64,000 nt of DNA from Microlunatus parietis. GTDB lineage: Bacteria > Actinomycetota > Actinomycetes > Propionibacteriales > Propionibacteriaceae. This document shows positions 49,811-59,145 of this stretch, one piece after another (the stretch's first letter is position 1; each line of letters begins with the position of its first letter). The position numbers and the translations under genes are program-made. The stretch covers positions 1,240,001 through 1,304,000 of the forward strand of contig NZ_JACCBU010000001.1 in the NCBI RefSeq assembly GCF_013407955.1, written 5' to 3'. Under the pieces are notes generated by a model that made no database searches, had not been told where the DNA came from, and was given only the letters and a program-made list of their open reading frames with translations.

Positions 49811-50509
49811 CTACGAAAGCTGGCCGAAGGCCTCCGCGTTGCGGATCGGTCCGGTGACCAGGATCGTGTCGCCGGCGTGCAGCACCGTCTCGGCCGTGGC
49901 GTAGGTCCACGGCTGGCCGGGCCGGCGGAACGCGGTCACGGTGACACCGTGGCGGGCTCGGACCTGGGTGTCGCCCAGAGCCTTGCCGAGGAGTTCGGCG
50001 TTCGGGGTGGTCTTGACCAGGGCGAAGTCCTCGCCGATCTCGATGTAGTCCTGCATCCGGCCGCGGACCAGGTGGGCGACCCGCCGGCCCATGTCCTTCT
50101 CCGGGTAGATCACGTGATGCACGCCGAGCTGCTCCAAGATCGATCCATGAGCGTCGCTGACCGCCTTCGCCCAGATCTCCGCGATCGAGAACCGCAACAG
50201 CAGTGACGTGGTCAACAGGCTCGCCTCGATGTCGGTGCCGATGCCCACGACGGCCCGGCCGAACTGCGGAACGGCCAACTGCCGCAGGGTCTCCTCCTTG
50301 GTCGCGTCCGCCTGGACGACGTGGGTCAGCTGCCCGTTGAGGCTCTGCACGATGTCCTCGTCGCCGTCGATCCCGAGCACCTCGGCACCGGTTTCCATCA
50401 GTTCCAGGGCCAGCGCCTGCCCGAACCGGCCCAGGCCGATGACCACGACGGCGTCGGAATGATCGAGGTTCGTCGGACCGGTGCCGCCGAACAATGTGAA
50501 CTTAGCCAA
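49811..50509 (-). CDS. ktrA: Potassium channel regulatory subunit (TrkA/KtrA, RCK domain)
   Basis: 232 aa cytoplasmic subunit. The RCK-N Rossmann fold is DAVVVIGLGRFGQALALELM, with IDGDEDIVQSLNG and VVQADATKEETLRQL. RCK-C follows (GRMQDYIEIGEDFALVKTTP, HAGDTILVTGP), normally the ADP/ATP and c-di-AMP sensing part. Its start overlaps the end of the trkH/ktrB gene by 8 bp. Together they form a Ktr-type K+ uptake system; a ktrC-like label is equally valid. Confidence 0.93.
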   Translation of the reverse strand: MAKFTLFGGTGPTNLDHSDAVVVIGLGRFGQALALELMETGAEVLGIDGDEDIVQSLNGQLTHVVQADATKEETLRQLAVPQFGRAVVGIGTDIEASLLTTSLLLRFSIAEIWAKAVSDAHGSILEQLGVHHVIYPEKDMGRRVAHLVRGRMQDYIEIGEDFALVKTTPNAELLGKALGDTQVRARHGVTVTAFRRPGQPWTYATAETVLHAGDTILVTGPIRNAEAFGQLS

Positions 50510-51896
50510 TGATCGGCCTTTCCTTCGGGTACTCGTAGGAGCGTTGACGCCCGCGCAGGGCCAGCGCGGTGGCGAACGTGATCGGCCCGACCCGGCCGAT
50601 GAACATCAGCACCACCAAGATCAACTGGCCGGCGGCGGGCAGGCCGGCCGTGATGCCGGTCGACAGGCCGACGCTCGCGAAGGCCGAGGTGACCTCGAAC
50701 AGGACCTGGTCCAGCGAGTAGTCGGTGATCAGGAGCAGGACCAGGGTGCTGATCACGACGAGGGCCACCGCCAGCAACGCGACCGCGATCGCCTGCCGGT
50801 GCACGGCCCTCGACAGCCGCTTGCCGAACACGTTCACCGCGCCCTCGCCGCGGATCTCGGTGACGATGATGAACAGCAGGACGGCGAAGGTGGTGATCTT
50901 GATGCCGCCGGCGGTCCCGGCCGGCCCGCCGCCGATGAACATCAGGACGTCCATGCCGAGCCAGGTGGCGCTGTCCATGGCACCGATGTCGATGCTGTTG
51001 AAGCCCGCAGTACGAGTCTGCACGGCCTGGAAGAACCCGGCCAGGAGCTTGCCGGGAACCTCCAGCCCGCCGAGCGTCCGCGGGTTCGACCACTCCATGG
51101 CCGTGATGAAGACCGTGCCGCCAACCAGCAGGACGACGGTGCCCGCGATGACCAGCCGCGTGTTCATCGTCCACAGCCGCGGCGTTCGGGCGTGCCGGCG
51201 CAACTGCATGATCACCGGGAAGCCGAGCCCGCCGATGATGATCGCGCCGCACATGGTGAGCCCGTTGACGGGATCGGTCACGTACTCGATCATGTTGCTC
51301 GAGAAGAGTGAGAAGCCGGCGTTGTTGAACGCCGACACCGCGTGGAACACGCCGAGCCAGACGGCCTCGCCCGGGCTGCGGCCGTACCCGATGAGGAACC
51401 GCACGGTCAGAATGAGCGCCACCACGGCCTCGATCGTCACCGAGATCTTGACGACGCCGAACACGACGGCGCGCACCTCGTCCAGGCCGAGGCTCTTCGC
51501 CTCGGTCGCGGTGGTCAGCGTTGATCGGTACGACATCCGGCGGAGCACGGCGATGCCGATCACGGACGCGAACGTCATCACGCCGAACCCGCCGACCTGG
51601 ATCAGCGCCAAGATCACCACATGGCCGAAGGGCGTCCAGTGACTCGGCGTGTCGACCGTGATCAATCCCGTCACGCACAGGGCCGACACGGCGGTGAAGA
51701 GAGCTTCCAGCGGCGAGGCGCTGCCGACGCCGGACCGGGCGTTCGGCAGCATCAACAGGCCGGTTCCGATCACGCCCGCCGCGAGGAAGCCGATGAAGAT
51801 CGTGCGGGCGGGCCGGACCGCGGGCAGCCGGCCCCGGAACCGGGGCAGGCGACCCGTGGCCGCCCTGAGCTGGGACCGGGTGTCCGTTCGCCGCAT
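50502..51896 (-). CDS. ktrB: Potassium uptake membrane subunit (TrkH/KtrB)
   Basis: 464 aa. Four pore-loop repeats carry the selectivity-filter glycines: SALCVTGLITVD, AFNNAGFSLFS, QTRTAGFNSIDI and SAFASVGLSTGI. The intramembrane loop GGGPAGTAGGIKITTFAV is conserved, as are many transmembrane helices. ATG 51896 is preferred because AGGA lies seven bases upstream; GTG codons at 51899 and 51902 are alternatives. It moves K+ inward, coupled to Na+ or H+, under RCK control. I see no c-di-AMP (ydaO) riboswitch in the short upstream gap. Confidence 0.94.
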   Translation of the reverse strand: MRRTDTRSQLRAATGRLPRFRGRLPAVRPARTIFIGFLAAGVIGTGLLMLPNARSGVGSASPLEALFTAVSALCVTGLITVDTPSHWTPFGHVVILALIQVGGFGVMTFASVIGIAVLRRMSYRSTLTTATEAKSLGLDEVRAVVFGVVKISVTIEAVVALILTVRFLIGYGRSPGEAVWLGVFHAVSAFNNAGFSLFSSNMIEYVTDPVNGLTMCGAIIIGGLGFPVIMQLRRHARTPRLWTMNTRLVIAGTVVLLVGGTVFITAMEWSNPRTLGGLEVPGKLLAGFFQAVQTRTAGFNSIDIGAMDSATWLGMDVLMFIGGGPAGTAGGIKITTFAVLLFIIVTEIRGEGAVNVFGKRLSRAVHRQAIAVALLAVALVVISTLVLLLITDYSLDQVLFEVTSAFASVGLSTGITAGLPAAGQLILVVLMFIGRVGPITFATALALRGRQRSYEYPKERPIIG

Positions 51897-51976
51897 CACC
51901 ACGTCCTACCGGGTTCCGGGTCGGGCCGGACTCCCGGCCCACGGCCAGCCACCGTACCGGCGTCGCGTAGGTCTGG

Positions 51977-53542
51977 TCAGAACCAGGACATCGGATTCTT
52001 CAGATCGCCATCCAGCCAGACCATCAGGTGCAGGTGACAGCCGGTCGAGTAGCCGGTGCTGCCGACATAGCCGATCACCTCACCCTTCTCGACCCGCTCG
52101 CCGACGCCGACCGTGTAGCGGATGGCGTGGTTGTAGGCGGTGGTGACGTACCGGCCGTCCACCCTGCCGTGATCGATGATCAGGCGGTTGCCGTACCCGG
52201 AGTTGTAGTAGCGCTCCTCGACCCGGCCCTGGTACGGGGCCCGGATCGCGGCGCCGCAGCCGGCGCCGAAATCGGTCCCGTCGTGCAGCTTCCAGTAGTG
52301 CAGCACCGGGTGGAACCGCATCCCGTACGGCGACGTGATCGGCGCCGAGACCGGGAAGTCGAAGCCGTGCGACGCGGACGAGGTGGACGACTTCTTTTTC
52401 TTCTTCGGTTTCTTCTTCTTCGGCTTGTCGTCGTTGTCGTCGTTGTTGTTCGAGTCGGAGTTCCGCTCCGAGCGCTCGGCCTCCTCGCGCTCGGCGCGAG
52501 CCCGGGCCTCGGCGGCCTTCTTCCGCTTCTCGGCGGCGATCCGGGCGGCGCGCGCGGCGGCGGCCTTGCGGGCTGCCTCGGCCTTCTCACGGGCGATCCG
52601 CTCGGCGATCCGCTTCTCCACGCTCTCCCGCTCCGCGACCTGCTGCTGGTACTGCTGCTTGTCGGCAGCGAGCTGGTCGGACGCGGCGGCCTCGGCGGCC
52701 TGCTTCGCGTTCAGCAGCGAGGCGACCTCGTCGGCCTCGGACTGCGCCCTTGCCTCCAGCTCGCGCTTCACGACCAGGTTCGCGGCGGCGGCCTTGCGGT
52801 CGGCCTGATCCTGCTTCTCGATGTCGGTCTGCTTGGCCCGCGCCGCGTTGAGGGCGCGCTGGGCGTCGGTCAGCTCGAGGATCTGGGCGTTGGAGGTCTC
52901 GATCATGGTGTGCGACCACTGCATCCGGGTCTGCAGGTCGGACAGTGAGGTGCTCTCGACCAGCAGCGCGATCGGCAGCAGGTTGGTCTGCTGCTGGACC
53001 TGCTGGCGGACCACCGCGGTGGCCTGCGCCTCCTTCCGGTCCAGCTTCAGCTGGCCGGCCTCGACGGCCGCCTTCGCGGCCTTGAGCGCCGCCTGGGACT
53101 CCTTGAGCTTCGCGGCCATCTGCTGGTCGACCCGCGTGGCCTCCGCCAGCTCGGCCTGCGTCCTGGCCAGCTTGGCCTGGGCGGCCTCGACCGCGGCCTG
53201 GGCCTGCTCGACCGCGGCGACCGCGTTCTGCAGCTGCTCGCTCGATTCGTTGAGCTGTTGTTTGGTCTGCTTGAGCTGCGCCTCGATCTTGGCCTTCTGG
53301 TCGTCAAGATCGTCGGCGGTCGCGAACCCGCTCGGCAGCGCGACCGCGACCGCGGTCGCGACCACGATCACGAGCCAAGCCCGCACGCGGCGAGTCAGCG
53401 GCGAGAACGGCCGCCGAGTGGCGAGTCGACCGGCGCCGCCTGGGGCGGACGCCTGTTTCGGCCGGGCGAAGCGACCATCATTCTTCGGTGCTTCGCTGTC
53501 GCCCGGAACGCCCTTTCGGGCGTAGGGAAGATCCGGAACCAC
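51977..53542 (-). CDS. M23 metallopeptidase with long coiled coil (EnvC-like FtsEX partner)
   Basis: 521 aa. A membrane anchor or signal (WLVIVVATAVAVALPSGFAT) near 55-75 is followed by ~270 residues of Ala/Glu/Gln coiled coil (EAQLKQTKQQLNESSEQLQ). A Lys/Asp-rich linker (NNNDDNDDKPKKKKPKKKKK) leads to a LytM domain with zinc ligands in LHDGTDFGAG and GCHLHLMVW. It would cut peptidoglycan cross-links outside the membrane. It lies 80 bp after ftsX on the same strand, so FtsEX probably activates it during division. The start is uncertain: GTG 53542 or TTG 53554. Confidence 0.9.
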   Translation of the reverse strand: MVPDLPYARKGVPGDSEAPKNDGRFARPKQASAPGGAGRLATRRPFSPLTRRVRAWLVIVVATAVAVALPSGFATADDLDDQKAKIEAQLKQTKQQLNESSEQLQNAVAAVEQAQAAVEAAQAKLARTQAELAEATRVDQQMAAKLKESQAALKAAKAAVEAGQLKLDRKEAQATAVVRQQVQQQTNLLPIALLVESTSLSDLQTRMQWSHTMIETSNAQILELTDAQRALNAARAKQTDIEKQDQADRKAAAANLVVKRELEARAQSEADEVASLLNAKQAAEAAASDQLAADKQQYQQQVAERESVEKRIAERIAREKAEAARKAAAARAARIAAEKRKKAAEARARAEREEAERSERNSDSNNNDDNDDKPKKKKPKKKKKSSTSSASHGFDFPVSAPITSPYGMRFHPVLHYWKLHDGTDFGAGCGAAIRAPYQGRVEERYYNSGYGNRLIIDHGRVDGRYVTTAYNHAIRYTVGVGERVEKGEVIGYVGSTGYSTGCHLHLMVWLDGDLKNPMSWF

Positions 53543-53622
53543 AGCTTTCCCCAATCACAGATTTTCGATTTTCGCCGCCCAGCCCCGATTCTGAGAGCGT
53601 TCGTGAGAATGCGACCTTCAGA

Positions 53623-54537
53623 TCACACTCTCAAGTACTTTCTGGTCGTTATCAGCGTGGGAATGATAGACAGAAGCAGCCCGACGATCGCAACCCCTCC
53701 CATGGCCAGGAGGGTCTGCCGCGACCCAATCCAGGGTAAACCCTCGAGTGAGGGTTGAGCCCGTTGGGTGATGATGAAGTAAACACCTGTTGCGAGTGTG
53801 ACGCATGCGAGAGCCGCTCCGATGAGGGCGGAGACGATCGCTTCCAACAGGAAGGGCAGAGTGATATAGAGGTTGCTCGCTCCGACCAGCCGCATGATGC
53901 CGATTTCCCGGCGCCGCGCGAAAGCCGCCAATCGAATGGTGTTTCCAATTTGCAGAGCGGCCGCCACCAGGAGCAGAGCGGACGCCACAATCGCGGTCCA
54001 TTGCAGCAAATTCAGCCATTGGAAGAACGGCTCGAGAATCTTGCGCATGTCCTGCACGTTGTCGACGCCGGGCAATCCGATGACGGCACTCACGACGCCC
54101 TCGTAGTGCTCCGGGTTCTTCAGCTTCACCCGGAACGACTCCTGCATGTCCTGCTCGGTCAGCACGGCGCCCAGCGGGTTGCCGCGGTACGCCTCCTGGT
54201 AGTCCGCGAACGCCTCGGCCTTGGTCTCGAAGTAGACGCCGCCCTCGGCGACCTCGGGGTTGGACGTCAGGGTCCGCTCGATCTCGTCCTTCTGAGACTG
54301 GCTGATGTCCTGCCCCGGCGTACACATCTGACCCCGGGTGTCCTTGGTGCAGAGGAAGATCGAGATCTCGATCTTGTCGTACCAGCGGTCCTTCATCAGG
54401 TCGATCTGCTGACTGGCCAGCAGGCCCGAGCCGAACAGCGACAGGGAGACCCACATGGTCATGATGACCGCGAGGGTCATCGTCAGATTGCGCCTCAGCC
54501 CGTTCAGGGTCTCGGAGACGATGTGGCGGAAACGCAT
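53623..54537 (-). CDS. ftsX: Cell division protein FtsX
   Basis: 304 aa with four transmembrane helices: one near 20-45 (MTLAVIMTMWVSLSLFGSG) and three C-terminal (AIVASALLLVAAALQIGN, LPFLLEAIVSALIGAALACV, LLAMGGVAIVGLLLSIIPTL). The extracellular loop (residues 50-165) has a Cys pair (FLCTKDTRGQMCTPG) and recruits peptidoglycan hydrolases. FARRREIGIMRLVGAS is the conserved coupling segment. ATG 54537 is preferred over the TTG before it. It is part of ftsE-ftsX-M23. Confidence 0.95.
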   Translation of the reverse strand: MRFRHIVSETLNGLRRNLTMTLAVIMTMWVSLSLFGSGLLASQQIDLMKDRWYDKIEISIFLCTKDTRGQMCTPGQDISQSQKDEIERTLTSNPEVAEGGVYFETKAEAFADYQEAYRGNPLGAVLTEQDMQESFRVKLKNPEHYEGVVSAVIGLPGVDNVQDMRKILEPFFQWLNLLQWTAIVASALLLVAAALQIGNTIRLAAFARRREIGIMRLVGASNLYITLPFLLEAIVSALIGAALACVTLATGVYFIITQRAQPSLEGLPWIGSRQTLLAMGGVAIVGLLLSIIPTLITTRKYLRV

Positions 54538-54585
54538 CAATCAACCTCAATCACGAAACACGTCCAGTAACACCGGGAGCCGGGC

Positions 54586-55269
54586 TCAGTATCCGTAGAC
54601 ACCACGGCTCTGATCCCGGACCACGATCCCCTCGTCCAGCTCGATCACGCGCTTGCGCATCTGGTCGACGATGGTGGAGTCGTGGGTGGCCATCAACACC
54701 GTCGTATCCGAACGATTGATCCGGTCCAGCAGTTTCATGATCCCGACACTGGTGGCCGGGTCGAGGTTTCCGGTCGGCTCGTCCGCGATCAGGATCTTCG
54801 GCCGGTTCACGAACGCGCGGGCCACCGCCACCCGCTGCTGCTCGCCGCCGGACAACTCGTCCGGCATCCGGTCGCCCTTGCCGTCGAGGCCGACCAGGTC
54901 GAGCACCTCGGGGACGACGCGGCGGATCACCGAGGCCGGCTTGCCGATCACCTGCAGCGCGAACGCGACGTTCTCGTGCACGGTCTTGTTCGGCAGCAGC
55001 CGGAAGTCCTGGAACACGGTGCCGATCTGGCGCCGCATGCTCGGGATCTTCCAGGAATGCAGCCGGTTCAACTCCCGGCCGGCGACGAAGACGCGGCCGG
55101 TGGTCGGCCGCTGCTCACGCAGGATCAGGCGGAGGAAGGTCGACTTCCCGGAGCCCGAGGCGCCGACCAGAAAGACGAACTCGCCCTTCTCGATCTCGAC
55201 GTCGACCTCGTTCAGTGCGGCCCGGCGTTGGTTGTCGTAGACCTTGGAAACACTCTCGAAACGAATCAC
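54586..55269 (-). CDS. ftsE: Cell division ATP-binding protein FtsE
   Basis: 227 aa from GTG 55269 ([20 protein letters not shown]). Walker A is [14 protein letters not shown], the signature is [16 protein letters not shown], and Walker B is [13 protein letters not shown], then [14 protein letters not shown] longer open frame runs to 55458, but its first 63 residues do not match FtsE. It couples ATP hydrolysis to FtsX to control septal wall cleavage. The ftsX gene follows after 48 bp. prfB lies upstream, the common actinobacterial order, here interrupted by one hydrolase gene. Confidence 0.96.
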   Translation of the reverse strand: MIRFESVSKVYDNQRRAALNEVDVEIEKGEFVFLVGASGSGKSTFLRLILREQRPTTGRVFVAGRELNRLHSWKIPSMRRQIGTVFQDFRLLPNKTVHENVAFALQVIGKPASVIRRVVPEVLDLVGLDGKGDRMPDELSGGEQQRVAVARAFVNRPKILIADEPTGNLDPATSVGIMKLLDRINRSDTTVLMATHDSTIVDQMRKRVIELDEGIVVRDQSRGVYGY

Positions 55270-55399
55270 AGTTTGCGCCTCGGCCGGGCTAGACGATCTG
55301 AGCGCGCCGCATTGACGGCACCGGGAACCGGCCGGGGTCGAGTCTAGGTGACCTTTTCGTGATCCAAGACCATTGGGGGGTGCGGGCGAGTCGGCCGCG

Positions 55400-56782
55400 T
55401 CACACTCCGCCGGCCGGATGGTTGATCCGGGAGCCGGCGTAGAGATAGCGGTCGTCACCGGCCGGGCGGCCCGGGGCCCGCTGCTCGTCGGTGAACCGGC
55501 CGACCCGGAACGACGTCGGCGACAGCTGGCCGTCAGTGCGCCCGGCCCAGAGGCCGCCCCGGACCGGGCTCAGGGCGTAGTCGGTGCGCTCCGGTTCGCC
55601 GCCGAGTTCGAGGTCCTCCTCGACCAGGGCCCGGTAGCCGGCCTCGGTGCCGACCAGGTCGATCCACTCCCCCGCCCGGGCGTAGCGGCCGAGCCAGGGC
55701 TCCAGCGGCTCGGCGGCGCCGGTCGTCGCCAGCGAGCCGGGCGGCACCTCGAGGCCGTACCCGGCAATGGTGGAGCGGCGCAGCTCGAACCACAGGTTGG
55801 CCGCGCCGGGGCCGTTGACCAGCAGGCAGAGCGCTCGGCGCAGGCCCGGCAGCACGAGCAGGTAGGCGGACTGGCCGACGGTCAGCCCGTTGTGCCCGAA
55901 CACCGGTTCGCCCTGCCAGCGGCCGACCATCCAGCCGAGCCCCTGATGGCCCTCGATCTGCAGGCCGGGCGGGTTCGCGCCGTGATCGGCCAGCATCGCC
56001 GCGGCCGCGTCCGGCGGCAGCAGCCGACCGCCGTCGCGGACCAGTTCGGCGGCGACCGCGAGCACCTCGGCCGCGGTCGCGCTGATCCCGCCGGCCGGCC
56101 CGATCGACTGCGGCAGCCCCCAGTAGCTCACCGGGGTGGTCCGGTCCGTGTGGCCCACGGCGACCGAGTGCAGGATCGCCTCCTCGGCCAGGGTCGAGGT
56201 GTGGGTCAGCCCGAGCGGCTCGATCAGCTGGTCCCGCAACACCAGCCGCCACGGCTTCCCGTACAGGATCTCGAGCAGTCGGCCGGCCACGACCCAGCCC
56301 GCGTTCGAGTACGAGTACAGCGCGCCGGGCCGGAACATCTGAGCGACCCCGCCGAGCCCGGCGACGTAGCGTTCCAGGCAGTCGTCGCCGCGCCCGGTGT
56401 CGGTGAACCGGTCGCCGTCGATGCCGGACCGATGGGTCAGCAGCTGGCCGACCGTGATCAGCGCCGAGGCCTCGGCGTCGGAGCTGAGCGGCGCGTTGGG
56501 GCCGAGGATCTCGGCGGCCGGCTGGTCCAGCGCGGTGCGCCCGTCGGCGATCGCGCGGGCCATCAGGATCGCCGTGTATGGCTTCGTGATCGACCCGATC
56601 TGGAACACGGTGTCCGGCAGCACAGGCTGGCCGGTCGCCGCGTTCACCACACCGTGCGTGGCCACCCGGAGCCGGTCCCCGGCCGGGTCGGCACCGATCT
56701 CGATCTCGCCGAACACGGCGCCCGGCACCCCGTGCCGCTCGGCCAGTTCCGCGAACCCGGCCGCCCCGTCAGCCTCGGTCAC
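55400..56782 (-). CDS. Beta-lactamase-fold serine hydrolase
   Basis: 460 aa class C beta-lactamase/esterase-type protein. The nucleophile motif is S-x-x-K in [12 protein letters not shown] (near 65), the second is Y-S-N in [11 protein letters not shown], and the third is HNG in FGHNGLTVG. It has no signal peptide, so it is likely cytoplasmic and an esterase or D-aminopeptidase rather than an antibiotic beta-lactamase. The C-terminal ~110 residues form an extra domain ([19 protein letters not shown]). It sits between prfB and ftsE, 6 bp after the prfB-adjacent boundary, an insertion into an otherwise conserved gene order. Confidence 0.9.
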   Translation of the reverse strand: MTEADGAAGFAELAERHGVPGAVFGEIEIGADPAGDRLRVATHGVVNAATGQPVLPDTVFQIGSITKPYTAILMARAIADGRTALDQPAAEILGPNAPLSSDAEASALITVGQLLTHRSGIDGDRFTDTGRGDDCLERYVAGLGGVAQMFRPGALYSYSNAGWVVAGRLLEILYGKPWRLVLRDQLIEPLGLTHTSTLAEEAILHSVAVGHTDRTTPVSYWGLPQSIGPAGGISATAAEVLAVAAELVRDGGRLLPPDAAAAMLADHGANPPGLQIEGHQGLGWMVGRWQGEPVFGHNGLTVGQSAYLLVLPGLRRALCLLVNGPGAANLWFELRRSTIAGYGLEVPPGSLATTGAAEPLEPWLGRYARAGEWIDLVGTEAGYRALVEEDLELGGEPERTDYALSPVRGGLWAGRTDGQLSPTSFRVGRFTDEQRAPGRPAGDDRYLYAGSRINHPAGGV

Positions 56783-56787
56783 GCCGA

Positions 56788-57900
56788 TCAGTTGGCGACG
56801 GCCGAGGTCCGGCGCCAGCGGATGCCGGACTCGATGAACCCGTCGATGTCGCCGTCGAACACGGCGTCCGGGTTGGACACCTCGTAGTTGGTGCGCAGGT
56901 CCTTGACCATCTGGAACGGGTTCAGCACGTACGACCGCATCTGGGCGCCCCAGCTCTTGCCGCCGTCGCCGCGCAGCGCGTTCATCTCGGCCTCGCGCTC
57001 CTGCCGGGCCCGCTCCAGCAGCCGGGCCTGCAGCACCCGGAGGGCCGCCGCCTTGTTCTGCAGCTGCGACTTCTCGTTCTGGCAGGAGACGACGATGTTG
57101 GTCGGCAGGTGCGTGATCCGGACCGCGGAGTCGGTGGTGTTGACGCTCTGGCCGCCCGGTCCGGACGACCGGAACACGTCGATCCGCAGGTCCGCCTCGG
57201 GGATGTCGATGTGGTCGGTCTCCTCGGTCACCGGCAGCACCTCGACCCCGGCGAACGACGTCTGCCGGCGGCCCTGGTTGTCGAACGGCGAGATCCGGAC
57301 CAGCCGGTGGGTGCCCTGCTCCACCGACAGCGTCCCGTACGCGAACGGGGCCTTGACCGTGAACGTCGCGGACTTGATGCCCGCCTCCTCCGCGTACGAC
57401 GTGTCATAGACCTCCGTGGCGTACGAGTGCCGCTCGGCCCACCGCAGATACATCCGGAGCAGCATCGCCGCGAAGTCCGCGGCGTCCGTGCCGCCGGCCT
57501 CGGAGCGGATGGTGACCAGCGCCTCGCGCTCGTCGTACTCACCGGACAGCAGGGTGCGCACCTCGAGCGCGTCGATCTCGTTCCGCAGCGAGACCAGCTC
57601 GGACTCCGCCTCGGCCTGGCTCGCCGCGTCGCTCTCCTCCTCGGCCAGCTCGACCAGCACACCGAGGTCGTCCAGCCGGGACCGCAGTCGGGTCAGCCGC
57701 TCCAGCTCGGACTGCAGCAGCGACAGCCGGGAGGTCACCCGCTGCGCGTTGGCCTGGTCGTCCCAGAGGTCCGGCCGGGCGACCTCGATCTCGAGTTCGG
57801 CCACCTCGGCCCGCTTGGCATCGGGGTCGAGGACGGCCTCGATCGAATCGAGGGCATGGCCGAGGTCGGCCAGGACGGAGGGAAAATCTGTTACTGCCAC
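56788..57900 (-). CDS. prfB: Peptide chain release factor 2
   Basis: 370 aa in one uninterrupted frame, so the CUU-UGA programmed frameshift of many prfB genes is absent. The GGQ motif for peptide release is in [20 protein letters not shown]. The stop-codon recognition region is near [14 protein letters not shown] (SPF type, reading UGA/UAA). The N-terminal domain 1 helices are rich in Glu/Arg. Start is at 57900. It is divergent from the ROK kinase gene. Confidence 0.97.
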   Translation of the reverse strand: MAVTDFPSVLADLGHALDSIEAVLDPDAKRAEVAELEIEVARPDLWDDQANAQRVTSRLSLLQSELERLTRLRSRLDDLGVLVELAEEESDAASQAEAESELVSLRNEIDALEVRTLLSGEYDEREALVTIRSEAGGTDAADFAAMLLRMYLRWAERHSYATEVYDTSYAEEAGIKSATFTVKAPFAYGTLSVEQGTHRLVRISPFDNQGRRQTSFAGVEVLPVTEETDHIDIPEADLRIDVFRSSGPGGQSVNTTDSAVRITHLPTNIVVSCQNEKSQLQNKAAALRVLQARLLERARQEREAEMNALRGDGGKSWGAQMRSYVLNPFQMVKDLRTNYEVSNPDAVFDGDIDGFIESGIRWRRTSAVAN

Positions 57901-57974
57901 AACCGTTCACTCTACTCAACGCCACCGACGTCATCCCCTATGCTCTGCGCCGGATGACTCAAGGGGAGGCTCCG

Positions 57975-58910
57975 ATGACGGAACAGGTGCTGGCGATCGA
58001 CGTCGGCGGGACCAAGATCGCGGCTGCGTTGGTCGACGACGAGGGCCGGATCGGCCGCGAGACCGTACAGCCGACGGCCGAGTCCGCCGACCCCGACGAG
58101 GTGTTCGCCGGGCTCGAGGCCGCGGTACGGGAGCTGGTCGGCACCGAGACGTCCGGCGCTCCGTTGCGGGTCGGGATCGGGTCGGCGGGGCCGATCGACG
58201 AGCCGGCCGGCACCGTGTCCCCGGTCAACATCGGCGCCTGGCGGGACTTCCCGATCGTGTCCCGGACCCGGGCCGTGATCAAGGAACTGACCGGCACCGA
58301 GCCGCTGGTCGGGCTGGCCGGCGACGGGCACTGCTTCGCGCTCGGCGAGCACTGGCTGGGCGCCGGCCGCGACCTGGATTCGATCATCGGCGTCGTCGTG
58401 TCGACCGGGGTCGGCGGCGGCGCGGTGCTGCGGGACCGGCTGGTCGGCGGGCTGACCGGCAACGCGGTCCATCTGGGTCACATCACCGTCGACGCCTGGG
58501 GCGGCCGCTGCGTCTGCGGCGGCTACGGCTGCGTCGAGCTCTATGCGCGGGGGCCCGGGATGGTGGCCGCCGCGCGCCAGGCCGGCTGGACCGGCGGCGA
58601 CGACGCCCGGGCGCTCACCGAGTCCGCGCGGGCCGGCGACCCGACGGCGATCAGCGTGATCGACCGGGGCATGCGGGCCCTGGCGGCCGGTCTGGCGACG
58701 ACCGCGACCGAGCTGGACATCCCGACCGTGGTCCTCGGCGGCGGCGTGGCCAAGGCCGGCGACGTGATCTTCGAGCCGCTGCGCCGGCACCTGCGCGACT
58801 TCGCCGTGCTGCCGTACGTGACGGGGTTGGAGGTCCGCCCCGCCGTCCTGGACAACGCCGGCCTGCTCGGCGCCGCCGCCCTCGCCTTCACCCTCCCCCA
58901 AACCCGCTGA
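57975..58910 (+). CDS. ROK-family sugar kinase (glucokinase-like)
   Basis: 311 aa from ATG 57975, with AGGGGAGG seven bases upstream. ATP-binding LAIDVGGTKIAAALVD, GIGSAGPID, VSTGVGGGAVL, catalytic/metal region HLGHITVD and the zinc motif GRCVCGGYGCVELYA (CxCGxxGCxE). These are the residues of active ROK kinases, unlike the regulator at 16388. It phosphorylates glucose or a related hexose in the cytoplasm. No transporter is adjacent. A perfect 12-bp inverted repeat begins within its stop codon. Confidence 0.93.
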   Translation: MTEQVLAIDVGGTKIAAALVDDEGRIGRETVQPTAESADPDEVFAGLEAAVRELVGTETSGAPLRVGIGSAGPIDEPAGTVSPVNIGAWRDFPIVSRTRAVIKELTGTEPLVGLAGDGHCFALGEHWLGAGRDLDSIIGVVVSTGVGGGAVLRDRLVGGLTGNAVHLGHITVDAWGGRCVCGGYGCVELYARGPGMVAAARQAGWTGGDDARALTESARAGDPTAISVIDRGMRALAAGLATTATELDIPTVVLGGGVAKAGDVIFEPLRRHLRDFAVLPYVTGLEVRPAVLDNAGLLGAAALAFTLPQTR

Positions 58911-58963
58911 CCGGTCACAAAAGCAGCGGTTTTGGCGGCGTGTCGCTGCACTTGTGACCGGTC
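58909..58963 (+). terminator. Two-level hairpin at the ROK kinase stop codon
   Basis: Outer arms GACCGGTCACAA (58909-58920) and TTGTGACCGGTC (58952-58963) pair perfectly. The inner GCAGCG (58923-58928) and CGCTGC (58944-58949) also pair. The left arm includes the last bases of the TGA stop. No U-tract follows, so it is either an actinobacterial-style terminator or a palindromic repeat. Confidence 0.65.
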
Positions 58964-59054
58964 GATCGGGTCGGGGTGGCACGGTTTGCTGCCGTGGCGG
59001 ACAGCCCCCGACCGGGTACGGCAGGCCGGGCCGGCTCGTCGGCGACCGGTCCCG

Positions 59055-59134
59055 ATGTCGCGATTCCTCTTCGCATCGAGTGTTCCAACGTGAGAACCGG
59101 CCCGGAGTGCCCCGTCAGTAGTGAAATCGCGACA
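59055..59134. repeat. 80-bp palindromic repeat element, copy 2
   Basis: Left end TGTCGCGATTCCTCTTCGCA and right end GTGAAATCGCGACA match the copy at 26072-26149. The first 23 bases differ from that copy at one position, while the interior has diverged and the inner arm pairing is weaker. Like copy 1 it separates two convergent genes (ends 58910 and 59146). Confidence 0.78.
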
Positions 59135-59145
59135 CGGACCAGGGG

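Noticed and set aside
51903..51976. c-di-AMP riboswitch upstream of the K+ transporter genes
   Set aside because: The gap is too short and has none of the conserved ydaO/yuaA core sequences.
57800..57900. Programmed frameshift in prfB
   Set aside because: The RF2 reading frame is continuous from start to stop, and no CTT-TGA-C slip site appears in the N-terminal region.
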